Shown: positions 33,378 to 42,342 of the stretch, piece by piece
Layout of the letters: each line of letters starts with the position of its first letter
Position numbering within the stretch: position 1 is the stretch's first letter
Origin: an uncultured Acidimicrobiales bacterium
GTDB taxonomy: Bacteria > Actinomycetota > Acidimicrobiia > Acidimicrobiales > SZUA-35
DNA: 51,659 nt
Assembly: GCA_937925335.1 (NCBI GenBank)
Contig: CALEWY010000077.1
Span: 1 to 51,659, forward strand
Direction of reading: 5' to 3'
Program-made: the position numbers and the translations under genes
Notes under the pieces: model-generated
Databases searched by the model: none
What the model was told of the DNA's origin: nothing
Seen by the model: only the letters and a program-made list of their open reading frames with translations

Positions 33378-33964
33378 GGCGTGAGCCCGCGCAAGCCGGC
33401 CCAGGCCAGGGTGGTGAGGTCGTTCAAGAGATCGTCGGCTTCGAGGTCGCTTCTGGAGGTCTTCCAGTAACGGACCATTCCTTCGGCGAGCCCGACAACA
33501 CCGTGGGCGAGTGCTTGGCGGTGTTCTTCGCCCATTCCGTCGACGACGATGAGAGCCGCGATGCCATCGGCGATCGATCCCTCGACGGTGGTTGCGATCT
33601 CGGCCCACTCTTCGTCTTCACGGCTGGCGCCGCTGAACAACAAGGTGAATCCGGCGAAGTCCTCCTCGACAAAGTCGAGATACGCCCGAAGACCCGCTTC
33701 GACTTGTTCCCGAGGGGTTCCGGCTTCGTTTGCGCTCTCGAACACGCGGGCTTGGATTCGCTCGCCCGCATCTTCGACAACCGCTCGGTAGAGCTCTCGC
33801 TTGGACGCATAGTGCTGATACAGCACGGGTTTGGTGACACCGGCCGAGTCGGCGATGTCGTTCATGGATGTCTCGTGAAACCCAGCCTCGGCGAAGACCG
33901 TGCGGGCGACCCCGAGAAGTTGCAGACGGCGCTCGGCCGCTGGAAGACGAACGTTCGCTACCAC
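33374..33964 (-). CDS. TetR/AcrR family regulator
   Basis: 196 residues from GTG 33964 (VVANVRLPAAERRLQLLGVA). HTH: FHETSMNDIADSAGVTKPV followed by LYQHYASKRELYRAVVEDAG, close to many actinobacterial TetR proteins. The C-terminal domain is helical. The start overlaps the preceding membrane-protein stop by 7 bases and the stop overlaps DUF427, so it is embedded in the operon with no promoter of its own visible. The target is unknown. Confidence 0.87.
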   Translation of the reverse strand: MVANVRLPAAERRLQLLGVARTVFAEAGFHETSMNDIADSAGVTKPVLYQHYASKRELYRAVVEDAGERIQARVFESANEAGTPREQVEAGLRAYLDFVEEDFAGFTLLFSGASREDEEWAEIATTVEGSIADGIAALIVVDGMGEEHRQALAHGVVGLAEGMVRYWKTSRSDLEADDLLNDLTTLAWAGLRGLTP

Positions 33965-34209
33965 GTATCGTTGCGATCGGCCCGGTCGGCCGCCTTCACG
34001 CCGTAGTGGAAGACCATCGCCGGGGCGAGCAGGATCGATCCGACGACCATCATGATCACGATCAGCGTGACGAAGGTCTGGGTGAATCCCGTCATGAAGC
34101 CAACGAAGAACACGACGCTCGCCATGACGTACAGCGCAGAGCCGGCTCGGAGGCCTTTGGAGACCCACCCGGCAACCTTGGCCCGTTGTTGGAGAACCGG
34201 ATCACTCAT
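33958..34209 (-). CDS. Small two-helix membrane protein
   Basis: 83 residues with two hydrophobic helices (SALYVMASVVFFVGFM and FVTLIVIMMVVGSILLAPAM) and polar ends. The start MSDPVLQQRAKVAGWVSKGL is plausible. I know no named family; it is similar in look to small actinobacterial membrane proteins of unknown role. It lies 12 bases after DUF5317 and overlaps the TetR gene start, which would couple them. Confidence 0.75.
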   Translation of the reverse strand: MSDPVLQQRAKVAGWVSKGLRAGSALYVMASVVFFVGFMTGFTQTFVTLIVIMMVVGSILLAPAMVFHYGVKAADRADRNDTW

Positions 34210-34221
34210 AGTCGCTTCAGG

Positions 34222-34872
34222 CTAGGCCTGAGCCGACGGATCGAGCGCCTCTTCAGCGGTGGTGTCGCGAAGGTCGATGTCTGCTTCGGGTCGGAGGTCG
34301 ATGCCGTGGTCGGCGAACAGTTCCTCGACCGAAATGCCCGTTGAGCGACGCTGCCCGCCGACGATGTTCATCGCGATCACGAAGATGCCGGCGGTCAAGA
34401 TCAAATCGCCGAACGAGACGACCTCAGCGAAGAACGAGATCGGGACGATGTCGCCGAGAACCGCCAGGGTGGTCGCATCGGTCTCGAGCTTGCCGAGCGG
34501 ACCGATCGCCAGCACCTCGGCCGGATCGATATCGGATTCGAGCAGCCCGGCTCCGATCAGCGCCTCGAGGCGCGTCGGGATGTGTCCGTTGGCCACGATC
34601 ACGAAGAGGTTGAGAGCGAGCCCAAAGGCGGTGACGCCAGCGCCTCGGATGTGCACGTTCTGCATGAGGGCCACGATCATGAAGAACGCACCAACCACGT
34701 AGATCGATAGTCGGATCGGGATCGACACCTGCTCGGCAAGTGTCTGCAGGATGAGGCCGGCGGCCAGAAGCGGCCACCAGATCACGTGGGTATCAAGCAC
34801 GTTCTTCAGTCGCCCGCCACGCAACATGCCGACGACAAGCCCACTAACGATGGCAATCGGAGTCAGGATCAT
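34222..34872 (-). CDS. DUF5317 family membrane protein
   Basis: 216 residues, about five hydrophobic helices. LRGGRLKNVLDTHVIWWPLL, then NVHIRGAGVTAFGLALNLF with VIVANGHIPTRLEALIGAGL and a final DIVPISFFAEVVSFGDLIL. The N-G-H-I-P/M-P pattern followed by GDI and SxGD in the last helix is what I recall for actinobacterial DUF5317. Function unknown. The C-terminal ~40 residues are cytoplasmic and acidic. It begins 17 bases downstream of the Septum_form lipoprotein gene. Confidence 0.75.
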   Translation of the reverse strand: MILTPIAIVSGLVVGMLRGGRLKNVLDTHVIWWPLLAAGLILQTLAEQVSIPIRLSIYVVGAFFMIVALMQNVHIRGAGVTAFGLALNLFVIVANGHIPTRLEALIGAGLLESDIDPAEVLAIGPLGKLETDATTLAVLGDIVPISFFAEVVSFGDLILTAGIFVIAMNIVGGQRRSTGISVEELFADHGIDLRPEADIDLRDTTAEEALDPSAQA

Positions 34873-34889
34873 CGAGCTACGACCCTAGT

Positions 34890-35564
34890 TCATTCGAGAC
34901 GATCCACCGTGCACACAACCCGACGGTCGCCGAGTTCCCACACGCCTTCGGTGGGTGTGAATTCCCGCGCGATCAGCTGTGATTGGGCATACGGCTCGCC
35001 GAAGTGCTCCTCGAAACGCTGCAGGCAGATGCGAGCTGCGGCTCGGCGCACGGCACGGTCGCCCGGCCAATCGAGTTCGGAAGGGACCGAGCAGTTGCCG
35101 CTGGTGAGGCGATCGCTCTCTGACTCAAAGTCCTCGAGCAGGCAGAACGCGGCGAACGCTTGGCCGGTGTGGGTGCCTTCACAGGTCACGATCGCAATCG
35201 TCGGCGGGCGCGGGAGTGTCGTCTGTGTTTCACCAAGCGTCTCTGGAACGACCGGCTCGGTCGTCGTCGTCGCCAATGAACTGGTCGTGCGGGGCGGTTG
35301 GGTTGTCGACGTTGTGGTTGCTTCGGGCACCTCGGACCAGCACTGATCGGGTGCGAGGCCGAGCGACGGCGTCAATGCAACGATCGATGGCGGATCGGTG
35401 CTCGTCGTTGTCGACTCGTCCGACGACGTCGACGAACCACCCGACTCACCGCCGTCACCAGAACCGGTGCACGCGGCAGCGAGAAGCAACACGGCGAGAA
35501 AGGCCGTGTGCGATCGGACCCTGGCTAGAGAGCGGGCAAGAACTTGTCGAGATGGGTGAAGCAC
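34890..35564 (-). CDS. Lipoprotein with Septum_form-like domain
   Basis: About 224 residues from GTG 35564 (start uncertain). The signal peptide ends with lipobox LLLAAAC, followed by a Gly/Ser/Thr linker. The domain begins LAPDQCWSEVPEATTTST and has a second Thr-rich insert, then TIAIVTCEGTHTGQAFAAFC, a Cys-containing helix, and GVWELGDRRVVCTV. The pattern C-W, C-x2-x-H-x2-Q-x-F and W-x2-G-D-R-x3-C is that of the Septum_form family of actinobacterial extracellular proteins. The gene overlaps the end of the sortase gene by about 40 bases. No function beyond cell-envelope location is supported. Confidence 0.72.
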   Translation of the reverse strand: MLHPSRQVLARSLARVRSHTAFLAVLLLAAACTGSGDGGESGGSSTSSDESTTTSTDPPSIVALTPSLGLAPDQCWSEVPEATTTSTTQPPRTTSSLATTTTEPVVPETLGETQTTLPRPPTIAIVTCEGTHTGQAFAAFCLLEDFESESDRLTSGNCSVPSELDWPGDRAVRRAAARICLQRFEEHFGEPYAQSQLIAREFTPTEGVWELGDRRVVCTVDRLE

Positions 35565-36610
35565 ACGAAGAGGGCCGCGAGGAAAAACGGCGTCGTCGCA
35601 ATGTATGCGGGCCAGCGCTTCCACATTCGTCCGACCCACAGACCGATCAAGAGAATCGTCAATGCGATCAGGCCCCACACGATGGAGGGGGTGCGTTCTT
35701 CGTAGTTCCAGCCGAGCGATTCGGTCAGGGCGTCTTCGTTGATCCCAACGACGTTCCCCTCGTCGAGAGCAAGCTCGTCGATGTCGACTTCGCCCTCGAC
35801 ACCACCAGCGGCGGCTTCGGCGGTGTCGAACTGTGGCTCGAGGATGGGCAGCAATGGTGCGGGCTCGGAGACGAGCACCGCGGTCACCACGATGCGCTGG
35901 CGAGCGGAGTACTTCGGGTGGCAGGCAGTGAGCGTCAGTCGGTTGTCGCCGAAGTCTTCGAGGATCTCGACCTGGCTGGGGTTGACGATGAAGTGGCCGA
36001 CGGGATCGCCACCGTCAGGGTTTTCCTGCTCCATCACCTCGTAGCGGAACTCACCCTGCAGGGTTTCGACGATGATCGCATCGCCGGGTTCGAGCAGGTC
36101 GAGATTGTGGAATGGCGAGCCGTAGGTGGTGCGGTGGCCGGCGATGGCGGCGTTTCCGGCCTGGCCGGGAAGCGGCGTGCGCGGGTAGTGGCCGGGGCCT
36201 TTGCGCAGGTCATCGCGGCGCACACCCTCGATCACCTCACGCTCGACATCGATGGCGGGGATTCGAATCGAACCCATCACCTCGCCCTGATCGGGGATCA
36301 AGGCTGCAGCAAGCGCCGGTGCGACGACGGGTTCGGCTCGCGTCTCTTCGGGCCAGACGTTGTCCGGCACGGTCGATTCTTCTTCGGGCTCTTGCTCTTC
36401 GACCGGAGCGGCCGTTTCCTCGGCTTGAGCGGTCAGCTCGGCGACAGCCGCCTGCCGTTCTTCAAATTCGCTCCGAAGCGAACTTTGCGCTCGAGCTTCT
36501 TGGAGCCCGGTTCCCCAGAGCTGGAAGGCCGCAAACGCAAGCACGACGAGGCCAAGGCCGATCAGGCTGCGGCCTATTCCGCCAATGATCGATGCAGTTC
36601 GATGGGTCAT
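35525..36610 (-). CDS. Class E sortase with C-terminal membrane helices
   Basis: 361 residues from ATG 36610. N-terminal membrane helix (GIGRSLIGLGLVVLAFAAF), then an acidic linker and the sortase barrel: GSIRIPAIDVEREVIEGV, RKGPGHYPRTPLPGQAGN, catalytic H159 in AGHRTTYGSPFHNLD, C230 in LTLTACHPKYSARQR and Arg239. Class E sortases of actinobacteria cleave LAXTG-type signals and attach proteins to the wall. Two further hydrophobic segments at the C-terminus are a variant also seen in actinobacterial class E enzymes. No LPXTG/LAXTG substrate is visible in this window. Divergent from ccmA. Confidence 0.9.
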   Translation of the reverse strand: MTHRTASIIGGIGRSLIGLGLVVLAFAAFQLWGTGLQEARAQSSLRSEFEERQAAVAELTAQAEETAAPVEEQEPEEESTVPDNVWPEETRAEPVVAPALAAALIPDQGEVMGSIRIPAIDVEREVIEGVRRDDLRKGPGHYPRTPLPGQAGNAAIAGHRTTYGSPFHNLDLLEPGDAIIVETLQGEFRYEVMEQENPDGGDPVGHFIVNPSQVEILEDFGDNRLTLTACHPKYSARQRIVVTAVLVSEPAPLLPILEPQFDTAEAAAGGVEGEVDIDELALDEGNVVGINEDALTESLGWNYEERTPSIVWGLIALTILLIGLWVGRMWKRWPAYIATTPFFLAALFVCFTHLDKFLPAL

Positions 36611-36747
36611 GAGTCGCCAGTTCGGGGGTGTTCGGGCCTTGATGGTCGCACGTTCCACATCGGCAGTGGGGACACCAAGCTGAGGCCCCGATACTGGGGG
36701 AAGCGAGATAAAGACTGCGTACAGAGACCGCAGATAGGCTCACGCTG
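36611..36747. promoter_or_regulatory. Divergent promoter region, sortase / ccm operon
   Basis: 137 bases between the sortase and ccmA starts. TAGGCT at 36734-36739, about 9 bases before the ccmA ATG, is a possible -10, which would give an almost leaderless ccmA mRNA. A weak inverted repeat CCCC-N6-GGGG lies near 36685-36698. No convincing -35 or operator was found. Confidence 0.3.
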
Positions 36748-37401
36748 ATGTCGACTGGGCCGGTTGTGAGTCTCCGGGGTGCTGTCAGCCTCCTCGGGCG
36801 ATTTCCGGCGCTGGCGGGAGCCGATCTCGACGTGCAGCCGGGCGAGGTCGTGCTGCTGCAGGGCCCGAACGGTGCAGGGAAGTCCACGCTGTTGCGGCTG
36901 TGCGCAGGATTGGCGCCCCTGAGCGATGGATCAGCGACCGTTCTCGATCTCGATCTAGCGTCACGATCGGACCGCCGCCGTGTCCGGACCAGAGTTGGCC
37001 TGCTTGGCCACGCCACGTCGCTGTATGACGAATTGACCGTGCAAGCCAACGTCGAATTCTGGACGAGGGGGCTGGTCGACTCCGACGATCTCGATGCGGT
37101 CATGGATCGATTGGGTGTTGGCGGGCGACTGCGCGACGTGCGCGTTGGAGCACTGTCGGCCGGTCAACGGCGCCGGACCTCGCTTTCGGTGCTCGTCGCC
37201 CGCCGCCCGCAACTCTGGCTGCTCGACGAGCCCCATGCCGGCCTCGACGCTGCGGGCCGAGATCTCATCGACGATCTCGTTCGCCAAGCTGCCGACCAAG
37301 GGGCGACCGCCATCGTCGCCTCTCACGAGTCGGATCGGGTTGAAGGGTTGGCCACTCGAGTGGTGAACGTGGTTGGGGGGCAGGTGTTCGATGCTGACTG
37401 A
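36748..37401 (+). CDS. ccmA: Cytochrome c maturation ATPase CcmA
   Basis: 217 residues. Walker A GPNGAGKST at 39-47, signature LSAGQRRRTSLSVLV, Walker B LWLLDEPHAGLD and the H-loop VASHES. LLGHATSLYDELTVQANVEF is the Q-loop region typical of CcmA. With CcmB it powers release of the holo-CcmE-CcmC complex during haem delivery. First gene of the ccm operon; its end overlaps ccmB by 11 bases. Confidence 0.93.
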   Translation: MSTGPVVSLRGAVSLLGRFPALAGADLDVQPGEVVLLQGPNGAGKSTLLRLCAGLAPLSDGSATVLDLDLASRSDRRRVRTRVGLLGHATSLYDELTVQANVEFWTRGLVDSDDLDAVMDRLGVGGRLRDVRVGALSAGQRRRTSLSVLVARRPQLWLLDEPHAGLDAAGRDLIDDLVRQAADQGATAIVASHESDRVEGLATRVVNVVGGQVFDAD

Positions 37402-38092
37402 CGCCCGAGCCATCGCGCTCAAAGATCTTCGGGTCGAAGCAGCCTCTCGGGTGCTCACCGCTCAGGTGTTGCCCTTTGGAATGCTTGTGCTCATTCTCTT
37501 CGGATTCGGTATTCCGCCCGACCGTCGAGTTCTCGCGGCTGAAGGAGATGTGAGCCGGTCGGTCCTCGAACAGGTCGCTCCGGGGCTGTTTTGGCTGGCG
37601 GTGCTGTTCTCCGCCCTGCTCGCCGTCAACCGCTCGTTTGCTGTGGAATCGGTCGATGGCAATCTCGACGCGCTCAAGTTGGTCGGGTTCGACCCGGCCG
37701 GGATCTTCCTCGGGAAGGCCGCCGCGATCGCCGTGCAACTCGTGGCACTCGAGATCGTTGTCGGAATCGGTGCGTTCTTGGTCTACGGCCCGCCACTCGG
37801 TGATGTGATTTTGCTCGTCGCGACGGTCGCCGCGACCACGCTCGCCGTGGCCTTCGCCGGTATTGTCTATGGAGCGCTTGGAGCAGGGCAGCGGTTGCGG
37901 GACACCCTCGTGCCTCTACTTCTGCTTCCGGTGTTGGCTCCGGTCCTTCTGGCAGCCACTCGTGCAACCGAGTCAGCCCTTTTCGGGCCCTCGTCGAGCG
38001 GGTGGCCGTGGGTTGGTTTCCTCGGGGCTTTCTCGCTCCTTTACCTCGGTGCGGGAATTGTGTCGTTCGGGTCCCTACTGGAGGAAGCGTGA
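37391..38092 (+). CDS. ccmB: Haem ABC transporter permease CcmB
   Basis: 233 residues from ATG 37391, about six membrane helices. IALKDLRVEAASRVLTAQVL is the standard CcmB N-terminus, followed by FGFGIPPD and LVPLLLLPVLAPVLLAATRA. It is the membrane partner of CcmA. Overlaps ccmA by 11 bases and ccmC by four (GTGA), with GGAGG ahead of ccmC inside its end. Confidence 0.9.
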   Translation: MLTDARAIALKDLRVEAASRVLTAQVLPFGMLVLILFGFGIPPDRRVLAAEGDVSRSVLEQVAPGLFWLAVLFSALLAVNRSFAVESVDGNLDALKLVGFDPAGIFLGKAAAIAVQLVALEIVVGIGAFLVYGPPLGDVILLVATVAATTLAVAFAGIVYGALGAGQRLRDTLVPLLLLPVLAPVLLAATRATESALFGPSSSGWPWVGFLGAFSLLYLGAGIVSFGSLLEEA

Positions 38093-38835
38093 AGACAGAG
38101 GTGGTTGGCACCGGCTCTCGCGGAACACGAATCGTTGGCTCGATCGCGCTGGTCCTCACCGCGCTGTTGTTGCTGTTCGGACTCGTCCTGTCTCCGCCCG
38201 AGATCAGCCAAGGTGATGCGGTCCGGCTCTTCTACATCCACGTGCCGTCGGCGGTCGTCAGCCTCTACATCGCCTTTGGAGTCACGCTCGTCGGCAGCGT
38301 CATCTATCTCAAGAACGGCTCGGTCTTCTGGGATCTGATCGCCGGAGCTGCCGCTGAGGTTGGCGTGTTGTTCCTTGGTTTTGCGCTGATCACCGGCATG
38401 TTGTGGGGTCGCCCAACCTGGGGCACCTACTGGACGTGGGATCCTCGGATCACGAGCACAGCGATCTCGTTCGTGCTGTTCCTCGGCTACCTCGCCGTGC
38501 GTCGCCTCGACCTCGACCCGGTCGCCCGATCCCGCCGAGCCGCCGTGCTCGGCATCATCAGTTTCTTCAACGTGATCATCGTGCGCTTCTCGGTGCAGAT
38601 CTGGCGCAGCTTGCACCAGGGCACCACGCTGAACCCGGCCGATACCCAGATGGACAACTCGATGCTGTTCTCGTTCTTCCTCGGAATGCTGGCCATGGTT
38701 GCCACCTTTGCGTGGCTCCTCATGCACCGATTCCGGCTGGCGTGGATCGAACACCAGCTCGAAGAAGATCGCTTGGCGACCGCGATCGCCGCCCGCCGCG
38801 GCGAAGCCTCCACCTTCAACCCGGGAACCATCTGA
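38089..38835 (+). CDS. ccmC: Haem-handling protein CcmC
   Basis: 248 residues from GTG 38089, preceded by GGAGG. Six membrane helices and the tryptophan-rich WGTYWTWDPR motif (WWD domain) flanked by two conserved histidines (YIHVP and SLHQGT). CcmC loads haem onto CcmE outside the membrane. Start and stop overlap ccmB and ccmD. Confidence 0.93.
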   Translation: MKTEVVGTGSRGTRIVGSIALVLTALLLLFGLVLSPPEISQGDAVRLFYIHVPSAVVSLYIAFGVTLVGSVIYLKNGSVFWDLIAGAAAEVGVLFLGFALITGMLWGRPTWGTYWTWDPRITSTAISFVLFLGYLAVRRLDLDPVARSRRAAVLGIISFFNVIIVRFSVQIWRSLHQGTTLNPADTQMDNSMLFSFFLGMLAMVATFAWLLMHRFRLAWIEHQLEEDRLATAIAARRGEASTFNPGTI

Positions 38836-38969
38836 TGGGCTGGCAATACACGATCCCCGGCTACCTCATCGTGTTTGGTGGCCTCGCGATCTACATCGCC
38901 TTCACGCTGCGTCGGGGTAAACGCCTCGCTGAGCAGCTCCCGCCAGAAAGGCGTCGTTTCCTTGACTGA
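38835..38969 (+). CDS. ccmD: CcmD, small haem-exporter subunit
   Basis: 44 residues: a short start MGWQYTIPGYLIVFGGLA, one membrane helix, then a basic tail ending RRRFLD. This one-helix plan with Tyr in the helix (LAIYIAFTLRRGKRL) is that of CcmD. It holds CcmC and CcmE with CcmAB. The ATG overlaps the ccmC stop (TGATG) and its end overlaps ccmE by 8 bases. Confidence 0.85.
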   Translation: MGWQYTIPGYLIVFGGLAIYIAFTLRRGKRLAEQLPPERRRFLD

Positions 38970-39429
38970 GATCGATCTCACACCAGCGGTCGAGCCCGAC
39001 CAACCTGGCCGGAGCCGCATCCGCAACTGGCTCATCGTCGGCGGCATCGGCGCCCTGCTCGCGTTCATCCTCGTCCAAGCGCTCACCAGCGCCCGGGTGT
39101 TCTTCTACAACGTCGACGAAGCGGTCGCCCAGCGCTCCGAACTCGGCGACGAAACCTTCCGAATGCAAGGTGTTGTGGTCAGCGAACCCGAGACCGACAC
39201 CGATGGCCGGATGACCTTCACCGTGAACTTCAACGAAGTCGATGCGCAGGTTGTGCACGTTGGCGAAGAGCCATCCGACCTCTTCGAGCTCGGACAGAAC
39301 GTCGTGGTTGAAGGCCATTGGGAAGGTGATGCGTTCACCTCGGCCCAGATCCTCGTGAAACACTCCGAGAACTACGTGGCCGAGTACGGAGACGATCGCC
39401 CGGGCGTGGGCGAAAACATTTCGCAGTGA
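38962..39429 (+). CDS. ccmE: Haem chaperone CcmE
   Basis: 155 residues from TTG 38962. One N-terminal membrane helix (IVGGIGALLAFILVQAL), then an OB-fold domain with FRMQGVVVSEPET and EGHWEGDAFTSAQ. The haem-attachment site is H134 in LVKHSENY with Tyr138, the His-type motif. CcmE carries haem to the CcmF/H ligase. The TTG start is the only one fitting with ccmD; AAAGG lies 10 bases ahead. Confidence 0.92.
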   Translation: MTEIDLTPAVEPDQPGRSRIRNWLIVGGIGALLAFILVQALTSARVFFYNVDEAVAQRSELGDETFRMQGVVVSEPETDTDGRMTFTVNFNEVDAQVVHVGEEPSDLFELGQNVVVEGHWEGDAFTSAQILVKHSENYVAEYGDDRPGVGENISQ

Positions 39430-41384
39430 ACACAACCCTCGGCTTTGCCTTCACGGTTCTTGGCCTCTCCGCATCGGTGCTCGGATGCCTCGGCGGTGCC
39501 TATGCACTCATCACCAACAAGACGCACCTGCTGAAGCCGGTTCGGCAGTGGGCATGGCTGGTGTTCCTCGCTGGCGTCGGTGCGTTCGTCGTGATGGAGG
39601 TCGCACTGTTCCAGCGCGATTACTCCGTCGGATTCGTCCAAAAGGTAGGCAGCGATGCCACCCCACCGCTCTACAACTTTGCCGCACTGTGGTCAGCACT
39701 CGAAGGTTCGCTGATCATGTGGACGCTCATGCTCGGCGGCTATATCGCCGCAATCATGCTGAAGTTCAAAGAGCGCTTGAACGACCCGCTCTTCGGGTGG
39801 GCGCTTGTCGTGATGCTCGCTGTCAGCGGCTTCTTCTTTGCCCTGCTCGTTGGGCCATCGAACCCGTTCGTCGACACGGCGATACCAGCGAACTTCGTGG
39901 GCCCTGGCCCCAACCCGCTGCTGCAGAACCACATCCTCGTCGCGTTCCATCCGCCGATGCTCTACCTGGGTTACGTCGGATTCACGGTTCCGTTCGCGTT
40001 CGCTATCGCCGCTCTGATCACGGGCCGCGTTGGTGAAGGCTGGCTCGTGGAGACCCGCCGCTGGACCGTCGCCGCTTGGGGTTTCCTCACCTTCGGCATC
40101 GTGCTCGGCGCCTGGTGGAGCTACGAGGTGCTCGGTTGGGGTGGCTACTGGGCATGGGACCCGGTTGAAAACGCCTCGCTGTTGCCATGGCTCACCGGCA
40201 CGGCGTACATCCACTCCGTGATGGTGCAGGAGCGCCGCGGCATGTTGCGGGTGTGGAACCTCTCGCTGCTGTGCGCAACGTTCTCGCTCACGATCCTCGG
40301 CACGTTCCTCACTCGCTCTGGTGTGATCGACTCGGTCCACGCCTTTGCCGATGGAGCGATCGGTCCGTGGCTCCTGGCCTTCTTTGCCGTGGTGTCTGGC
40401 ACCAGCGTTGGGCTCATCGCCTGGCGTGGCGATCGGCTGCGATCGCCCGGTGCGATCGACTCACCGGTCTCGCGTGAAGCATCGTTCCTCGCAAACAACG
40501 TGCTCTTCGGCGCCCTCGCCTTCGTCGTCTTGCTCGGCACGGTTTTCCCGTTGCTCGCCGAGTCGTTCGATGGCACTCGGCTCACGATCGGCCGCCCGTA
40601 TTTCGATTCGATGGCTCGGCCAATCGCCTTCGTGATGTTGTTCCTCATGGCCTCGGCACCCGTCTTGCCGTGGCGGAAGGCGTCGAACGAGCTGTTGTCC
40701 GAGCGCCTGTTCTGGCCGGCGATCGCGGCGGTTGGGTCGATGGCTCTCGCGATCATCCTTGGTGGGCGCGGTTTCTACCCGATGCTCACCTTTGGACTCG
40801 GTGGGTTCGCCGCCGGCGCGGCGGTTCGCCAAGTCGTGCTCGCAACCCGGCGTCAGGGCTGGCGAGGGTTCGTCGGCCGCACCAACGGCGGCATGATCGT
40901 GCACATCGGCGTCGTGCTCTTGGCGGTTGGCATCGCGGCGAGCGAGTCGTACAAAACCGATCGGACCGAGACGCTGCTGCCCGGCCAAACCATGACCGTC
41001 GCCGGGAACACGTTCACCTACGAGGGCCTGGCGGCTGACGAAACATCACAGCGCGTGAAGATCTTCGCCAACGTTCGCATCAACGGCGACGAGGTCTACA
41101 CACCCGGCACCTCGCTCTATTTGACGCAAGGTATGAACGTGGCGACACCGTCGGTGAAGCCGGGCTTCACCGAAGATCTGTTCCTCGTGCTCGATCAAGT
41201 ACCTGACGATCGCAACCCCGAAGGACCGGTCCGGCTGCGGGTCGTCGTTCGCCCAATGATCACGTGGCTCTGGATCGGCGGAATCTTGATGAGCGTCGGC
41301 ACACTCCTCGCCCTCTTCCCCGGCCAACGCCGTCGTGGCACCGAAGCGGTTTCAGCCGCAGTGACCGAACCGGTGCCCGTCTAG
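39426..41384 (+). CDS. ccmF: Cytochrome c haem lyase subunit CcmF
   Basis: 652 residues from GTG 39426, about 15 membrane helices. WWD motif WGGYWAWDPVENASLLPWL, plus FHPPMLYLGYVGFTVPFAFA and SGVIDSVHAFA as further haem-handling blocks. It attaches haem to the CXXCH of apocytochromes with CcmH/I. The C-terminal ~120 residues form the periplasmic-type domain. Overlaps ccmE (GTGA) and ccmG (TAGTG). Confidence 0.94.
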   Translation: MNTTLGFAFTVLGLSASVLGCLGGAYALITNKTHLLKPVRQWAWLVFLAGVGAFVVMEVALFQRDYSVGFVQKVGSDATPPLYNFAALWSALEGSLIMWTLMLGGYIAAIMLKFKERLNDPLFGWALVVMLAVSGFFFALLVGPSNPFVDTAIPANFVGPGPNPLLQNHILVAFHPPMLYLGYVGFTVPFAFAIAALITGRVGEGWLVETRRWTVAAWGFLTFGIVLGAWWSYEVLGWGGYWAWDPVENASLLPWLTGTAYIHSVMVQERRGMLRVWNLSLLCATFSLTILGTFLTRSGVIDSVHAFADGAIGPWLLAFFAVVSGTSVGLIAWRGDRLRSPGAIDSPVSREASFLANNVLFGALAFVVLLGTVFPLLAESFDGTRLTIGRPYFDSMARPIAFVMLFLMASAPVLPWRKASNELLSERLFWPAIAAVGSMALAIILGGRGFYPMLTFGLGGFAAGAAVRQVVLATRRQGWRGFVGRTNGGMIVHIGVVLLAVGIAASESYKTDRTETLLPGQTMTVAGNTFTYEGLAADETSQRVKIFANVRINGDEVYTPGTSLYLTQGMNVATPSVKPGFTEDLFLVLDQVPDDRNPEGPVRLRVVVRPMITWLWIGGILMSVGTLLALFPGQRRRGTEAVSAAVTEPVPV

Positions 41385-41893
41385 TGGCTCGCAAGATTGC
41401 CTTGTCCGTCGGTGTTGTCCTCGTTGCGTTCATTGCGCTCTTGGCCTTCGGCGGCACGACACCCGATGAGGAGACCAGCGACCTGCTCGGTGTTCGAGTG
41501 CCCGAGGTGAAGGGTGAAACACTCACCGGCGGGAGTTACAACATCGACGCCGCTCGCGGAAAGTGGGTGGTCGTCAACTTCTTCGCCACCTGGTGCCCGC
41601 AGTGTGTGGTCGAACACCCCGACCTTGTCGCCCTCGAAGAGTGGGGTGCGCAGAACGGACAACTCGAGGTCGTCTCGATCGTCTTCAACGACACGCCCGA
41701 TTCGGTTGCCGAGTTCTTCGATGAACGGGGTGGAACCTGGCCCGTGTTAGCCGAACCGTCAACCTCGGTCGCGTTCCAGATTCGAGCGGTGCCCGAGAGT
41801 TTCCTGGTCGACCCGAGCGGCGTGGTGCGGGTGCACTACACCGGTGGAATCTTGGCCGAGAGCGTGATCACGGTGATCGAGGAGAACTCGTGA
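41384..41893 (+). CDS. ccmG: Thiol-disulfide oxidoreductase CcmG
   Basis: 169 residues from GTG 41384. N-terminal membrane anchor (IALSVGVVLVAFIALLAF), then a thioredoxin fold with active site W70-C71-P-Q-C74 (VVNFFATWCPQCVVEHP) and the cis-Pro in IRAVPESFLVD. It reduces the apocytochrome CXXCH disulfide for haem attachment. Start shares bases with the ccmF stop. Confidence 0.91.
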   Translation: MARKIALSVGVVLVAFIALLAFGGTTPDEETSDLLGVRVPEVKGETLTGGSYNIDAARGKWVVVNFFATWCPQCVVEHPDLVALEEWGAQNGQLEVVSIVFNDTPDSVAEFFDERGGTWPVLAEPSTSVAFQIRAVPESFLVDPSGVVRVHYTGGILAESVITVIEENS

Positions 41894-42342
41894 ACTCGAT
41901 GATTGGCCGCTGGCTTGTGATCGGTCTCGCCGTCGTTGGCCTGCTCGGCTTCGCCACCTTCGATTCGAACGAACCCGAGACCGAGGGTGAACGGATCCAG
42001 CGATTGCACGAGTCGTTCGCCTGCCCCCAATGTGATGGCCAAAGTGTGGCCGAGTCGAACGCCGCCGTCGCCGCGGAGATCCGCAACTCCATCACCAACG
42101 AGGTGGCCGACGGAGCGACCGACACTGAGATCCGTGATCAGCTGATCGCCGGTTATGGCGGTGATGTTCTCCTGAACCCGCCGTCCGAAGGATTCTCTGC
42201 TCTCATCTGGATCTTGCCGGTCGTTGTGGCCGTGTTTGGTGTCGGCGGGCTCGTCGCCGTCATCCGTCGAGATGATGGCGGCTCGCGCACCGCGTCGGAT
42301 GCCGATGCCGCCCTCGTCGCAGAGGCGCGGGAGCAGTCGTGA
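41890..42342 (+). CDS. ccmH: Apocytochrome reductase CcmH
   Basis: 150 residues from GTG 41890 (ATG 41899 possible). Signal anchor, then the CcmH motif FACPQCDGQSVAES with C45 and C48, RDQLIAGYGGDVLLNPPSEG, and a second membrane helix LIWILPVVVAVFGVGGLVAV. This is the short CcmH domain. It accepts electrons from CcmG and reduces apocytochrome c. GTGA overlaps on both sides. Confidence 0.91.
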   Translation: MNSMIGRWLVIGLAVVGLLGFATFDSNEPETEGERIQRLHESFACPQCDGQSVAESNAAVAAEIRNSITNEVADGATDTEIRDQLIAGYGGDVLLNPPSEGFSALIWILPVVVAVFGVGGLVAVIRRDDGGSRTASDADAALVAEAREQS

